NCBI GenBank assembly: GCA_018292915.2
Contig: JACVVK020000228.1
Span: 75,001 to 139,000 of the forward strand
Source of the DNA: Batillaria attramentaria
Taxonomy: Eukaryota > Mollusca > Gastropoda > Batillariidae
Direction of reading: 5' to 3'
DNA length: 64,000 bases
In this document: one piece after another, positions 10,040 through 21,111 of the stretch
Position numbering within the stretch: the stretch's first letter is position 1
Layout: each line of letters begins with the position of its first letter
Notes under the pieces: model-generated
Databases searched by the model: none
Seen by the model: the letters and a program-made list of their open reading frames with translations, nothing else
What the model was told of the DNA's origin: nothing
Translations under genes and position numbers: made by a program

Positions 10040-11188
10040 ATGAATCACTCTTTAGAATACACGTCAGTCAGTAGTCTCCTGGCTTCAACAGCTTTAAATG
10101 TCGACGTAGAGGGGACTGACATTCTACGAACCATTGCAGAAGCCCGAAAGATAGTAGTTGCTATCTTGTGCCCCATTATTTTGCTCCTAGGCACGTTTGG
10201 AAATTTGATGATTGTTCTTATTCTGCACAAAATGCGGTCAGGTGGAACTGCAATGCATGTGTTCTTCTTTGCTCTGGCGGTATCGGACATGTGTGTTTTG
10301 TATCCTGGGTTTCTTATCTTCGTCATTCGTCGCATTTTTGAAGTTGATATTCAAACTATGAGCGGATTCTTCTGCAAAATTTTTATATGGATAAGTTATT
10401 CAACAAATGTACTCTCCCCTTGGCTGCTGGTGGCTATGACTGTACAGAGAGCTGCCTCCGTCCTCTGGCCTCATCGAGTCAGGGTGATGTGTACACGGAA
10501 AAAATCACAAATATTTGTTATTTTCGTATGCTTGTTTTGTTTTATAATTCACTCTCATTTGCTGTATGGGACGGGATTGGTCGCAAAAAATAACGGCACT
10601 TCCTTTAGGTGCACTCCTGCCTCCAGCGAATACCAACACTTCCTCTTCAATGTTTGGTCAGTAGTAGATTTACTTCTTTCCTCCGTCCTTCCATTCCTTT
10701 TCCTGTCTGTGAGTAATGTATCACTAATATGGAAACTGATCACGTCTGCACGAGAGACACAATTAACACTAGGAACGGGTCACTCGGATCGGGCGTCAGA
10801 CCGCAAAAGAAAAACTTCTTCTATTACACTCACCTTAGTGGCACTTTCCATCACGTTTATAGTCCTGTCGGTTCCTTATGCAATACTGGTTCTTTACAAT
10901 GGATATTTTGTGCCACCTGAGTACTGGGAGAATGCCTTATTCTCTCTAGTCATTAGCATTATATGGAGCGGCTGCAATTTACTCTGGTATACTAACAGCG
11001 CTATCAATTTTTACCTCTACTGTCTGACTGGCACAAAATTTAGGGAACAGTTTAAGCAGTTAATTGGATGTTCTAAATTACATTTAACCAGATCCGAATA
11101 TGATTTGCCAACAAGCAACACACAGCTCAGTACACTGTCTAGCAATTACAATGATAACAAAACAGTGTCTGAAGACGATGATTTCTAG
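10040..11188 (+). CDS. Class A orphan GPCR, group D (382 aa)
   Basis: An intact frame starts MNHSLEY and is the most divergent paralogue here. Landmarks are N54 (1.50), D83 (2.50) in AVSD, Cys112 and Cys191, Q136-R137-A138 in place of DRY, P218 (5.50), P279 (6.50) in LSVPY with no W6.48, and N323 with Phe324 at 7.50. The loop 2 sequence after WPHR (RVRVMCTRKKSQIF) is like the other groups. N2 is a glycosylation site. Tail Cys344 could be palmitoylated, and the protein ends SEDDDF. A TM7-proximal CLTGTKFREQF is typical of this family. It is a plasma-membrane receptor by fold; the ligand is unknown. Block B lies directly upstream, and a predicted 5'UTR acceptor lies at 9848. Confidence 0.93.
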   Translation: MNHSLEYTSVSSLLASTALNVDVEGTDILRTIAEARKIVVAILCPIILLLGTFGNLMIVLILHKMRSGGTAMHVFFFALAVSDMCVLYPGFLIFVIRRIFEVDIQTMSGFFCKIFIWISYSTNVLSPWLLVAMTVQRAASVLWPHRVRVMCTRKKSQIFVIFVCLFCFIIHSHLLYGTGLVAKNNGTSFRCTPASSEYQHFLFNVWSVVDLLLSSVLPFLFLSVSNVSLIWKLITSARETQLTLGTGHSDRASDRKRKTSSITLTLVALSITFIVLSVPYAILVLYNGYFVPPEYWENALFSLVISIIWSGCNLLWYTNSAINFYLYCLTGTKFREQFKQLIGCSKLHLTRSEYDLPTSNTQLSTLSSNYNDNKTVSEDDDF

Positions 11189-11374
11189 TGGGCGTTTTTC
11201 TGTATTTCGACAGTTGCGCATCACATCCACACCCCTAGCTCCGGGAAAATTTTACACTTAATGCAGGTGCAGTTTGAGGGCTTTATGAAAAGGGGTTTCA
11301 CGTGCTTACAAATTCTACTGTAACACTCCAACTCGACACTACAGGCCACCCGATTATCGACACTTAAACAAACA

Positions 11375-11572
11375 ACAACAACAGCAAAACCAACCAACCA
11401 ACCAACCAACCAAACAAACAAACAAACAAACAAACAAACAAACAAACAAACCCTCAAAAACAACAACAACAACAACAACAAACCAACCAACCAACCAACC
11501 AACCAACCAACCAACCAACCAACCAACCAAACAAACAAACAAACAAACAAACAAACAAACAAACAAACAAAA
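11375..11572. repeat. Compound (CCAA)n/(AAAC)n/(AAC)n repeat, duplicated module
   Basis: Two successive modules each run (AAC)n, then (CCAA)n, then (AAAC)n. The minus-strand translations are only Trp/Gly/Leu/Val or Phe/Val/Cys/Leu runs and are not genes. Confidence 0.85.
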
Positions 11573-12550
11573 ACAAGAAGAAGAACAACAAAAACAGCAA
11601 CCACCACAGGCACAAAGCTCTCTCGTCTTTCGTAAATAATAGAGAATATACCGAGGCTTGAAACGGAGAAGCAACCTGACAGTCGTCAGCCCTCTAAATC
11701 TTCCAGATTTTATGTAAAAAATAATTCAGTCACGGAAGTCACAAAAGCAACAAGGAAATCACAAGATATGAAGAAGTATCATCTGTCAGACGAGCAGCGT
11801 GGGGCTGACGTCAAATGTTTGGTTCACAGACAAAATCTGCAAGTATCGTCACTGCCTCCGACATTCCACCAGCCCTCTAGATGTTCCAGATTTCATGTGA
11901 AAAATAATTCAGTTGGGGAAGTCACAAAGCCAACAGGGAAACCACAAGACACAAGCATCCTCAGACGATCACAGTGCTAGAGGCTGATGTCAAATGTTTA
12001 TTTCACGGAAATGACGCCCCCCCCCCCCCCACACACACACCCCAGTCTCGTGGCTAATCGGTCGAGGTCGTAGCGGATCTAGTGTCACTGGTAGGACTTG
12101 AAGAGGAGAACCAGCAACAATCACAACAAAACAGACAACATAACATGAAATTTGGAGAAACAACTTTGTAGGACGGGGCCGTTCCTCATTGTTAAGTGAA
12201 TGTGACGGGTTCGCACAAGAGGGAACAACGCGTGATTTGGGCAGAGAGAGTTATAGGCATCACTGAAAAGTGCAGAAAATGAGATTTCTTTTGGTATACT
12301 ATTATTTCTGTGGGATGGTATATAAAAAAAATAATTGCTCATGAAAAGCGGACATGCTGAGAGTTGGAATTATGCCAGTATAGCGTGGTTGTATTAAAGG
12401 CTCGTTGATAACATGTTTATAAGATATATTCAGCCTCGAAACTTTCACAGACGACGTATAAGTTGTTCAAGTGCCCCAAAATGAAAAAAAAAACCCTCGA
12501 AAAGGTTTGTTTTCCTCAAGTTTTCTAAAAAGGTGCATGGGCGACTAGTG
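11573..12550. other. Intergenic with diverged repeat pieces
   Basis: Two short segments repeat each other ('tccagatttta/ttcatgtgaaaaataattcag' near 11700 and 11885). A C-run lies at about 12017, and 12050-12260 matches 28815-29000 ('gcatgaaatttggagaaaca'). No gene is seen. Homology to GPCR genes starts abruptly at about 12551. Confidence 0.5.
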
Positions 12551-12835
12551 GAAACCTCTCCATTTGCGATTGTGGTCCTCTACATCAAATATTTTGTTTC
12601 ACTCGAACAGTGGGAAGATGAATCATTTGCCGGTGTTATGAAAACTGTGATTTTTCTTGGAAACATGACGTGGTACAGCAATAGTGCAGTTAACTTTTAT
12701 CTGTACTGTTTGACGGGGACAAAGTTCCGGAAAGAATTCCAGCGAATAATAATGTTCGTATCTGCATCCAGCTGACTTGCTAAAGTCGGAACAACACTCC
12801 AGCACAAACATGACTCATTTAAGTCAAAATTCGGG
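12551..12835 (+). pseudogene. 5'-truncated group A GPCR pseudogene
   Basis: From ETSPFAIVVLY the frame matches the end of TM6, extracellular loop 3, TM7 (NSAVNFYLYCLTGTKFRKEF) and then loses frame. An altered 'cgaataataatgttcg' where intact genes have 'cgaatgatatgttcatg' diverts translation to a premature stop at 12773-12775. Tail sequence with the 'aaagtcggaacaacactcca' landmark continues in another frame to about 12835. Everything upstream of TM6 is missing, while the downstream flank is conserved. It cannot make a receptor. Confidence 0.85.
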
Positions 12836-14024
12836 AGGCAGCCCGAATATTCCGAAAGGGACAATAAAGTAGTACCCCCCCCCCCCAAAAAAAAAAAAAA
12901 AAAAAACCCGTGTCGTAACCTCTTGGTGTATATCTACCTTGTTTTGGATGGAGTTTTTTTGGTGTTTTTTTTTTTTTTCGCGGTTTTGTGCTGCAGTATG
13001 TATAAGTTGATTCACATACCCACATTGACGTGTTCTCATCAAATGTTTAAATTGAAAGTCCGTAAGGGGTAAGTGGGTAAGTGGGTGGGAATGTTAAAGC
13101 CGAAACACTCACCCATCCGGCAATACCGAAACAAACATTCACCATCACATCAAGTAAGCGCGACGACTGGTTCAGGGGAGGCGACAACGGTAGAAGAATG
13201 CAGTATTCTAATGAGTTTTAGCCCCTGACATTGAGAATCTATTTTTTTTTTCAAGGTGGCGACGGGAACGTCGAAAATCTGACGGAAAAAGCATGAAAAG
13301 ATTATCTTGGCTCATATGATGTGTTTTCCGATGAAGATTCACTAGAAAGCACAGGGCCAAACATAGCCTACTTCACGACAACGATACTTCTCCGCTGCAG
13401 AGGTTCTTTTTTTTTTTTTTTTTGCCTAGGTAGTCGATCTCTTTTGCAGAAACGATGCAAACAGTGTGTCGTCTGCCACATGTGAATGCTGCAGATACTG
13501 CATCAAGAAACTCAAATGTACACAGAATACAGAGAGCAGCCAAACAATTACTAATATAAAGCTGAAAAATGTCAACGGATGATATATGTAAAGAATACGT
13601 CCACTCAGGGACCGTATTTCGTCAGCAGAAGTCAGTGTTTCTCATTTCATCATCTTTGAAATCCTCAGGCTTAGTGTAAACAGCATTGATGTCTTTTTAC
13701 ACCTTTGGTGACTCAGGGGGTTCAGTCCCATTACACTTTTCCTCACAGAAGATGCTACCAGGCAGGTGACTTTTCTCCGATCCTGTTTTGATTTGAATAC
13801 TGTAATTCTGTCAAGTGACAGCTTATTGAATGACTACGATTTTCACTTAAGACTAGCTCGTCAACACTGTGCGAACGCCCATTCATGCTGGTTTCGGATT
13901 TCTGCACATGGTACACATAATTATGACATTGTGACGTACGTCACACCTCGGGCATTTCGCACAGGTGAGCCGCTCAAATAAAATAGCATATGACAATGTT
14001 TTGACAAAAGGAGTGGTTTGTACA

Positions 14025-14100
<76 letters not shown>

Positions 14101-14750
14101 ATAACCAAAGAATTGTAAATTATTTGAGCGTTTCTTTTGTTGATCAGTATATTTTGTGCAAGTGAGCTGTCAGCACGGTAGCTGGGCAGTGTATCACGTG
14201 CTGTGGCTAGTGTTAGGGGAGTGAAAACGGCTCAGGTAGCGGTCACGTTTCCCTGGGCCTTGGATGGGGACAGACGTGACCATGTGAATGCTGACTGGAA
14301 GCGCTACCCGTGAATGGATTTGAATGGACGCTGGCCTGAGGTAAATACTTTTATTGCTGTTGTACTGGCTTTGATAAATATGGTTTTCATATTCATATAT
14401 GTCAACGATATAATGTCGTTGTAGCATGTATTGCCGCTGTGAAACTGGAACATTTTCACTGCTAGACTATGTAAAGCCATATTCTGTTTTGAACACGGAC
14501 TGTTGTTAGGAAAAGGGAAACGTAGAATTGAGTTAGTATAGATATTGTATACTGTGGGATAACGGACTGACTTGTCACACGTTTTGTAGACCAGACTGAC
14601 ACCAGAGAATTATCGGTGGATATTTTTGAACGTTACAGCGTGCTGGCACGATGACAAGACACCCGTTTGGGACATCGCAAGCCGCCGGGACCGTTGTGTG
14701 AAAGAGCGACCTTCTCCCCGCCTGGCCTTCTTTGGAGCATGATGTGTCCA
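12836..14750. repeat. GPCR 3'-flank repeat, copy 2 (extended)
   Basis: It matches the flank downstream of gene 32103 over about 1.9 kb, including a (GT)n array (14025-14099 here, 34375-34438 there) and the 'gggacatcgcaagccgccgg' section, so 12551-14750 and 32930-35045 are one segmental duplication. No coding region was found. Near 14750 it passes into block B, whereas at 35045 it does not. Confidence 0.75.
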
Positions 14751-14754
14751 TATG

Positions 14755-16312
14755 TAGGTTGAGCTAAAGCGCACGTAACAATATAAGCATTGCTAAATTT
14801 GTGCACGTTCTGTGAGTTCTTGTATACTGAAGGTTTCTTTGTCGCGTGCTGCCAGAACCTCGCTAATTTGTCTCAGCCAGTAGTGCTAATCAGAGCGGAA
14901 ATGATCAATGTCGTATATTTACGGCGATGTCGAAGGCCGCTTACCATGTATTGAGGACGCATAGTACACTGACTGTGATATCAAAATCTTCTATAAGCCG
15001 GATCATTGACAATGGAAACAAGGCAGAAACCGCAGGAGACCCTACTATGCTAATAATTTGCAAACCTTTATTCCGATCTAACTTTTTTCGTCGTCGTAAG
15101 TTCATGGACACGATGACTGTGTCGCTCGCAACAATGTACGCTCGGTACTGTACTGCTATGACAGTACACAACTGTCGTCATTACAGTCTGATCATGACGG
15201 AACAACACAGAACAGGCCACCTGTCAAGCCAATCCTATCACTTTCTGACATACCAAACACGCCTCTTATCCATTCCCACAAACACAGGTTTAAAATAATG
15301 CACTTAAAGCACCTCTGAAGTTTTAAGGAAACAGGAAATTCATTTCAAGAATATCATGCTCTTACCTACTTACTAACCTCCATTTGACCTGTATTATGTG
15401 ACCTGTAGATCCGCCAATGCCGCATCTCCTCTTCCTGAATGAACTGTGATAATACTGACTCATCACCTGCAGCAGGAGGTGACAGACGAGCCTGAAGCCT
15501 TCGTTTGCGCCCACATGTGCAGAAAGGAATTACAGGAACAAACACATTCAGTATATAACTCTCTCTCTCTCTCTCTCTCTGTTGTATGCTTATCTTCAAA
15601 CATAATTATGTACACTTTCGTCTAGATAATAAACCATCCGGAATTCTGCGCTCGACAAATTTATGACAGTGAAAGTTAACTTTGTTCTGTGTTGCCAGTT
15701 GTAATATACCCCTACAGCCCCACCGTCCCCGCCCCCTCCCCCCCACCGACTCAACCCCCCCCCCCCACCTCCACCCTCCCCCGGCTCCCGGCCTCGACCC
15801 CCCCCCCCACCCCCAAAGAAATAAACAATAATATAATAAAATAAAGAAATCAATAAATAAACATAAAATAAATAACAGATGCTAATTCTGAAAATCACAT
15901 ACTCATAAACTATACAGACACAGATTATAGCAAAGTAAAAGAGGGCTGTCACCCAAATATTAAGTGCACAACTACTTACCAAAAATATCATACCGTAATT
16001 GGTGTAATAAATTACTTCGAATAACATAGGATGTAGATAGTTTTACCTCGATCGTGAAATATCTTTGGAAACATAAACATAGTCATGTACCAGGAAACGG
16101 ACAAACTACTACAAAGTTTATGTGCACCTTTTCTTCTCTCGCATGTAAAATGTGACCCTCCACCACGAAATGAGTCTTCTAGTGCTATTTGTTCATGTTA
16201 CAAGACGACTCATTTCGTGGTGGAGGGTCACAAATAATAATCGTTGAAAATAAATCTCTTAGAACCATAATACTGTCACCTATTGTACTCACAAAAATGC
16301 TTCACCAAAGCA

Positions 16313-16402
<90 letters not shown>

Positions 16403-16660
16403 AGTGTAGCTGTATGTAACTTGCTTTGCGTATAAATTATACTACACCGCTATTGTCCGCAAAACTGTTTTAGCATTGGAAGGTGGTGAGTGTTCTGTAC
16501 ATCTCTTGACGCTCTTTTCCATGTAAAACATCGGGTGTGATTGTCGCAGAAAGTGTGTAAGTGTTTCATGAGTTAATACACCAGATCTCAATTCAACTTA
16601 CGTGTGCGAAATCTGTATTATCAAAGGAATTCTCACACTATGTCTCCGAGGGCATAGATA
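14755..16660. repeat. Block B, copy 2
   Basis: It aligns with copies at 8062 and 39331, from 'ggttgagctaaagcgcacg' to 'cccaggacagcttcctttc'. It contains a variable GC-rich C-run region at about 15745-15815, a (CA)n array (about 16316-16400), and a MITE insertion at 16151-16232 that the other copies lack. It is non-coding. Confidence 0.75.
16151..16232. mobile_element. MITE / foldback element (82 bp)
   Basis: Perfect 26-bp inverted arms at 16151-16176 and 16207-16232 begin TGTGACCCTCCACC and end GGTGGAGGGTCACA, with a 30-nt loop. The sister copies of block B read straight through this point, so it is a clean insertion. Its size and palindromic form fit a non-autonomous DNA transposon; the transposase superfamily is unknown. 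Confidence 0.8.
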
Positions 16661-17653
16661 TCATCACTCCAACTCTGGTTGGTTGGGTTAGACTTTAGAG
16701 TTTTCCTTCTCCCAGGACAGCTTCCTTTCTGGACGAGATTTGAAGATGTCATAAAAGTGGTCGTTATATATAATGGCTATAAATTTAACTGTCGCCATGT
16801 TTATCCTGTTTTTGTAAGTAATGGGCGCCGCTGCCTGCCCAGTTGCTTTGAGGAAATTGTGTGTGTTCTCTTGGCTGTAGAAATGTGGGTGAAAGATAAG
16901 CGTTTCATTGATTTCATAAGCTTTGACGGTAAGACCAGATTGCGCTCTTAGGGAATCACACATTCTTATGGTTAATCGCCTGGTGTTTTGTGCTCTTTTT
17001 GTGGCCATGTAGGAATGTTAATGTTACGGGGGTGTGTGCCTTGGGGTATACATGACCACACTACACCACCCGGGTTCTCAGTCTGACCAGTCAAACCAGT
17101 GAGAGATGAGGCAGCGTTTTGGATGGCACTGAGCTCTTTATTATGTACAATTCTATGTCTCTGTTCGCACGTACACCCTGAAACAGCAATAAAACTAACA
17201 TTAGAACTATCAAAAGAGAAATAATAACTATCAGCCAAAGACATTTCCTCACAGTAGCCAAGATCAGCACTGTTGTCCCACCACTGATTACAACTCACAA
17301 ACAAATACCATTTACAATTGTGGGAAACACCGAAACAATACAAAATAATTGTCACTACATCCAGATAATTGCAACACTAGAGACTAAAAAATATCCTGTA
17401 CCTTGTCAGTGTGATAAAGGTGAAAATGTCAGCCAGATCTGGACAGCATGTGATAGCAGGTTGGCAGTCAGTGAAAAAGTGACTGAATACACAGCTCATC
17501 GTACCGACAAGCAAAAATAGACGAACAGGGCTCATGCATGCAATACATGTGGTTACTCACTAAAAACAGTTGTGGTTACTATTGCCTGGACACAAGGGCA
17601 GACAATACTACAGATACAAAAAGTGTACAGGTTATACATGAAACTATGAATTA
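16661..17653. other. Intergenic, nothing recognised
   Basis: Several frames of 75-127 codons occur on both strands, but none has recognisable domains, and I found no copy of them elsewhere in the window. The stretch could hold an unrecognised exon or old TE sequence. Confidence 0.4.
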
Positions 17654-17790
17654 ATAATAATAATAATAATAATAATGAATATTTATTTGCGCCTATTCTC
17701 TGCGAGCTCTAAGCGCTTACAGAGAAGTTAAAATAACTAAAAGAAACTAAAAAGCTACTAGAAGATAAAAAAGCAATAAACAGCTAAAAG

Positions 17791-17836
<46 letters not shown>

Positions 17837-17965
17837 CCGCCATTCACTCATCATTGTTGTTGTGATAAAAACAGGTGTGTTTTAATGGACGTTTTAAAGC
17901 TGCGGACTGAGTCTGTGTGTCTGATGTTATGAGGAAGTGTGTTCCAAAGGGCTGGGAATTATCTC
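17654..17965 (-). mobile_element. LINE 3' end (CR1/L2-like), minus strand, 5'-truncated
   Basis: On the minus strand a frame reads LWNTLPHNIRHTDSVRSFK, the characteristic end of a CR1/L2-type ORF2 protein, and stops at about 17853. A (CA/TG)n tract follows, then 'agcgcttagagctcgcagag' and a tail of (ATT)n at 17655-17675. The rest of the element is missing. Confidence 0.75.
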
Positions 17966-18195
17966 TAAATGCTAACAATTACTTTATTTGACAATATCAT
18001 GATAATTATCAAATTAAGGATGTACATGTGTCAAATTGAATGTATTTCCTATCTGAAGTCTTACATGTAACAATTACACAAAAAATATTATCCAGTATGT
18101 AAATTATTAGACCCTGTAACAAAACAACGCTGCCTCTAGTTACTTTATTGCCTACAAATCCTATATAAAATCTAGATCAAACCTATGTAACACGG

Positions 18196-18276
<81 letters not shown>

Positions 18277-18702
18277 CTCTGCTACATTTAAGAGGGATTA
18301 AACAGACAAATTACACCCACACACGATCAGATTTTCTCCTCGCATAAGTAACTTGACCTTCGTAACATAGTATTTTGACATTGTGAAGTCTAGTTTAATG
18401 AAACCGGTTTTGTTTATTTTGAAAACATTTACTTTATTAGTTTGATGGTCAGTATGATATGTATGCGCATGCGATGTGTTTATTATTATTATTATTATTT
18501 TTTTTTTTTTACATTTTGTAGAACTGCCATTGGAACATTTTCCATATGTGCCTCAGGGTGTACCATTAGTGAGATCCTGGCCCGTCCATGTCACTCTTCG
18601 GTTGTTCCGATTATGTTTTCTGTCCTAACCCTTTCATCTTGAACGTCACTTTGTTGTGTATCGATCAGGATTAAACCGATGTTTGGTTGAAAAAAAAAAA
18701 AG
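17966..18702. other. Intergenic with (CT)n(CA)n(CT)n microsatellite
   Basis: A compound microsatellite lies at about 18198-18279, and a (TTA)n plus poly-T stretch at about 18480-18511. No gene is seen. Confidence 0.55.
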
Positions 18703-18765
18703 TTTTCAGGGCGTGAATGTACACACCCTCGTGAGCTGTACTGATTTCACATTTTAGTGTGATTT
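18703..18765 (+). promoter_or_regulatory. Conserved upstream element of group A genes (21112 copy)
   Basis: 'ttttcagggcgtgaatgtac' followed by CACACC and 'gagctgt' recurs upstream of gene 32103 (31637) and, more diverged, upstream of gene 63306 (61523). In gene 32103 it sits about 0.36 kb before the TATA box. Here a LINE insertion separates it from the TATA box by about 0.9 kb. Its role is unknown; distance and conservation suggest a distal promoter element. Confidence 0.45.
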
Positions 18766-18784
18766 AAACTCGCAACCCTTGTTT

Positions 18785-19162
18785 ATCGCTTCTTCGATTG
18801 TACACTGCCAGCATACTTGTCATCTTGTCTGGCCGCTTACGACCCACCAAGAACTCTCCGGTCCAGTTCAGAAAAACTTCTCACCATCCCCCGTGTGAAA
18901 CTTTCATTTGGCAGGAGGTCCTTTCAGTACCAGGTCCCGAGAGTTTGGAATTCACTTCCTCTACATGTCCGTCAGTCTCCATCTTTCACAGTTTTTAAAA
19001 ACAAACTAAAAACCCACTTCTTCCAGTCAGCCTTCTCTCTCTCTTAGTTAATTAGCTGCGAAATTGTCTTTGTTGCTGGCACAACTCTATCCATCTGTAA
19101 ATACTCCCTCCCCCCCCCCCCAGCTCATTTTACCAAGATCCCAGCTGTATTTTATGAAAGTG

Positions 19163-19237
<75 letters not shown>

Positions 19238-19311
19238 TGTAGAGCGCTCTGAGCCAGCATCTGCTGGGATACTGCGCTATATAAAAGTAATTTATTATTA
19301 TTATTATTATT
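18785..19311 (+). mobile_element. LINE 3' end (CR1/L2-like), plus strand, 5'-truncated
   Basis: An open frame contains RSFQYQVPRVWNSLPLHVRQ and FKNKLKTHFFQSAF, diagnostic of the C-terminus of CR1/L2-type ORF2, and stops at 19045-19047. The 3'UTR holds (TG)n at 19163-19235, 'agcgctctgagccagcat', 'gcgctatataaaag' and a terminal (ATT)n. Comparison with the gene 32103 upstream region shows it interrupts the promoter region of gene 21112. Confidence 0.85.
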
Positions 19312-19601
19312 TAAAATTTGGTTCTATTTTGAAAACAAATCTCAAGAAAATAAATCTTCTTCGATTTGAGATGTTGGTTAAAAAGCCAACTACACCCTCA
19401 GTCTTGTTGTTCTACTCTGTCTAACAGAACACACACAAGAAGTCCACAAGAAATTATTTTACAGAAAATTACACAGGAAATGTCAACAATGCTTGACATA
19501 AAAGGTCTGGTTAGAAATAATTTGTTCATACGGTAAATTGGTTGACTGACGTTTAGATATTTTTGTCTTGCCTTTTTCCGGAAAACCAGACAGACCAAAA
19601 G

Positions 19602-19718
19602 TATATAAGGCTTTCAGATTTGACGGAGTTTAAGAGCAATACATCTACATGTCTGTCTGCCTTTCACTGGTGAGACGCCAAAGCCCGCTTTATGAACCAC
19701 TGTATTTGCTTAACTGAG
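19602..19718 (+). promoter_or_regulatory. TATA box and noncoding exon 1 of gene 21112, with 22-codon uORF
   Basis: The TATA box tatataag (19602-19609) sits in 'agaccaaaagtatataagg', which is nearly the same upstream of gene 32103. An upstream ORF starts at 19649 (ATGTCTGTCTGCC) and stops with TGA at 19715-19717. The next base, G at 19718, ends the exon, and the donor GTAAAT starts at 19719. Gene 63306 has the same arrangement. A transcription start about 30 bp past the TATA box is assumed, not seen. Confidence 0.6.
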
Positions 19719-20707
19719 GTAAATTGATATTAAACACTTACACAATGCTAGTGAAATTAGAAGAGTAAGAGTACGCTAAAGTAGGGTGGTGATTATGAAA
19801 CTCCCCTGTTTTGCCTAGTCCTTGATGCACGACTTAAAAGTTCAGTTTTACGGCATTCACTGACTAGGAATAACTTTTTGTATGACAGTTAAGTCTTTCA
19901 TTTGTTGCAGTGCCGGACTGTTAAATCTGAGTGGCATCACGGAATTTTCAGTTGGTATTTCAGTTTTGGCACTGTACTCACAAAAATGCTCAAAAGGCAA
20001 AGTTTGTCGCGGAGTAGGTCGCCTGACAATCTGAAAGCGAACAGTATGTAAAACGAACATACTTTCCCTACGTCACGTCAAGCACGACTGCCACACGGTT
20101 GTTTTACGGCACTCACAATTTCCGGCTGAACTTAAAAGTGAAATGTGATTACTCTTTACAGAGCCATGAAGGTAACTGAATACAGTGAACTGTCAGTCTA
20201 AAACAACATAAGAAGTTTTGAGGTGTTTTCATATCTGGCAGTATCACTCTTGTCGCGTCCAACCGGCATCTGACGACTCGCCGTTTCTAGGATGGACAGT
20301 CAGCATTGGCGTACTTATTGAAAAACGATTATTGAATGCTAATCTGACCCATACCAACATAAGACTGAAAACACGTTTGTGAGGGGCTTACAATGCCTGA
20401 TGTGGTATTGGCTGTATTAAAAGTCTTTATTCTGCACAACTAATACAAATGGAATCCGCATATTGTCAGACTACGATAGGACGCGACAAAGAGTGGTACT
20501 GGTAATGAAAACAAATCAAAACATTTTGTATTGTTTAAGACCGACAAATAAACATTCAACTGACAAATCAGCTGACTAAAAATGACCTGGTGACTACTTT
20601 CTACAGTGCAAAAACAAAATTTGTCTTGTTTATTTTAGATGACACTGTATAATGATTAAGATAGATTAACATTAATTGCATTTTTAGACTGTAATTTCTG
20701 TTTTCAG
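19719..20707 (+). other. Predicted 5'UTR intron of gene 21112 (989 bp)
   Basis: It starts GTAAATTGATATT and ends 'ctgtaatttctgttttcag' at 20707, a good polypyrimidine tract and acceptor. The body is non-coding with nothing else recognised. Confidence 0.5.
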
Positions 20708-21111
20708 ATCAAACAATACCCTGAGCAACCACACAGCCTTATTGTAACAATGGACACGATTTTAAAAAGGTTTCCCGATAAGCTTGGAGACGATGTACAA
20801 ATACATACGTGTGAAATGATGAAGATTTGAAAACAGCAGTTAAAGTTTTCAAACTACGGACGTACAGATGTGGAGTAAATGATTTTGTGTTTGTGGCGCC
20901 TCCCCCTTCTCTCCTTCGAAACAGCCTGATGTACCAGTCGCTTTGAATTACTCACACAGACAATACCGTCACTGAAACATCACAGTGTTGTCATGTGTAT
21001 AATTCCGAAAGTGTTTTGAAAGACAGGACACCTAGTCGACTCAACACAGCCACTGAAACTTTCAGTATTTCCTGACACCTGTTGATACGAACAAACAGCT
21101 TACTGTGAAAT
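20708..21111 (+). promoter_or_regulatory. Predicted 5'UTR (exon 2 leader) of gene 21112
   Basis: The leader between the predicted acceptor and the start codon is about 404 nt. Its start (ATCAAACAATACCCTGAGCAA) is loosely like the leaders of genes 54495 and 50254. No extra coding was found. Confidence 0.4.

Noticed and set aside
11221..11674. Minus-strand frames of 106-130 codons rich in Phe/Val/Cys/Leu and Trp/Gly
   Set aside because: They lie in the (CCAA)n/(AAAC)n tract.
15596..16027. Minus-strand 143-codon frame with Gly runs
   Set aside because: It spans the C-run of block B and is not conserved in the sister copies.
16688..17008. Minus-strand 106-codon frame beginning MATKRAQNTRRL
   Set aside because: No recognisable domain, no splice or promoter context, and no second copy in the window.
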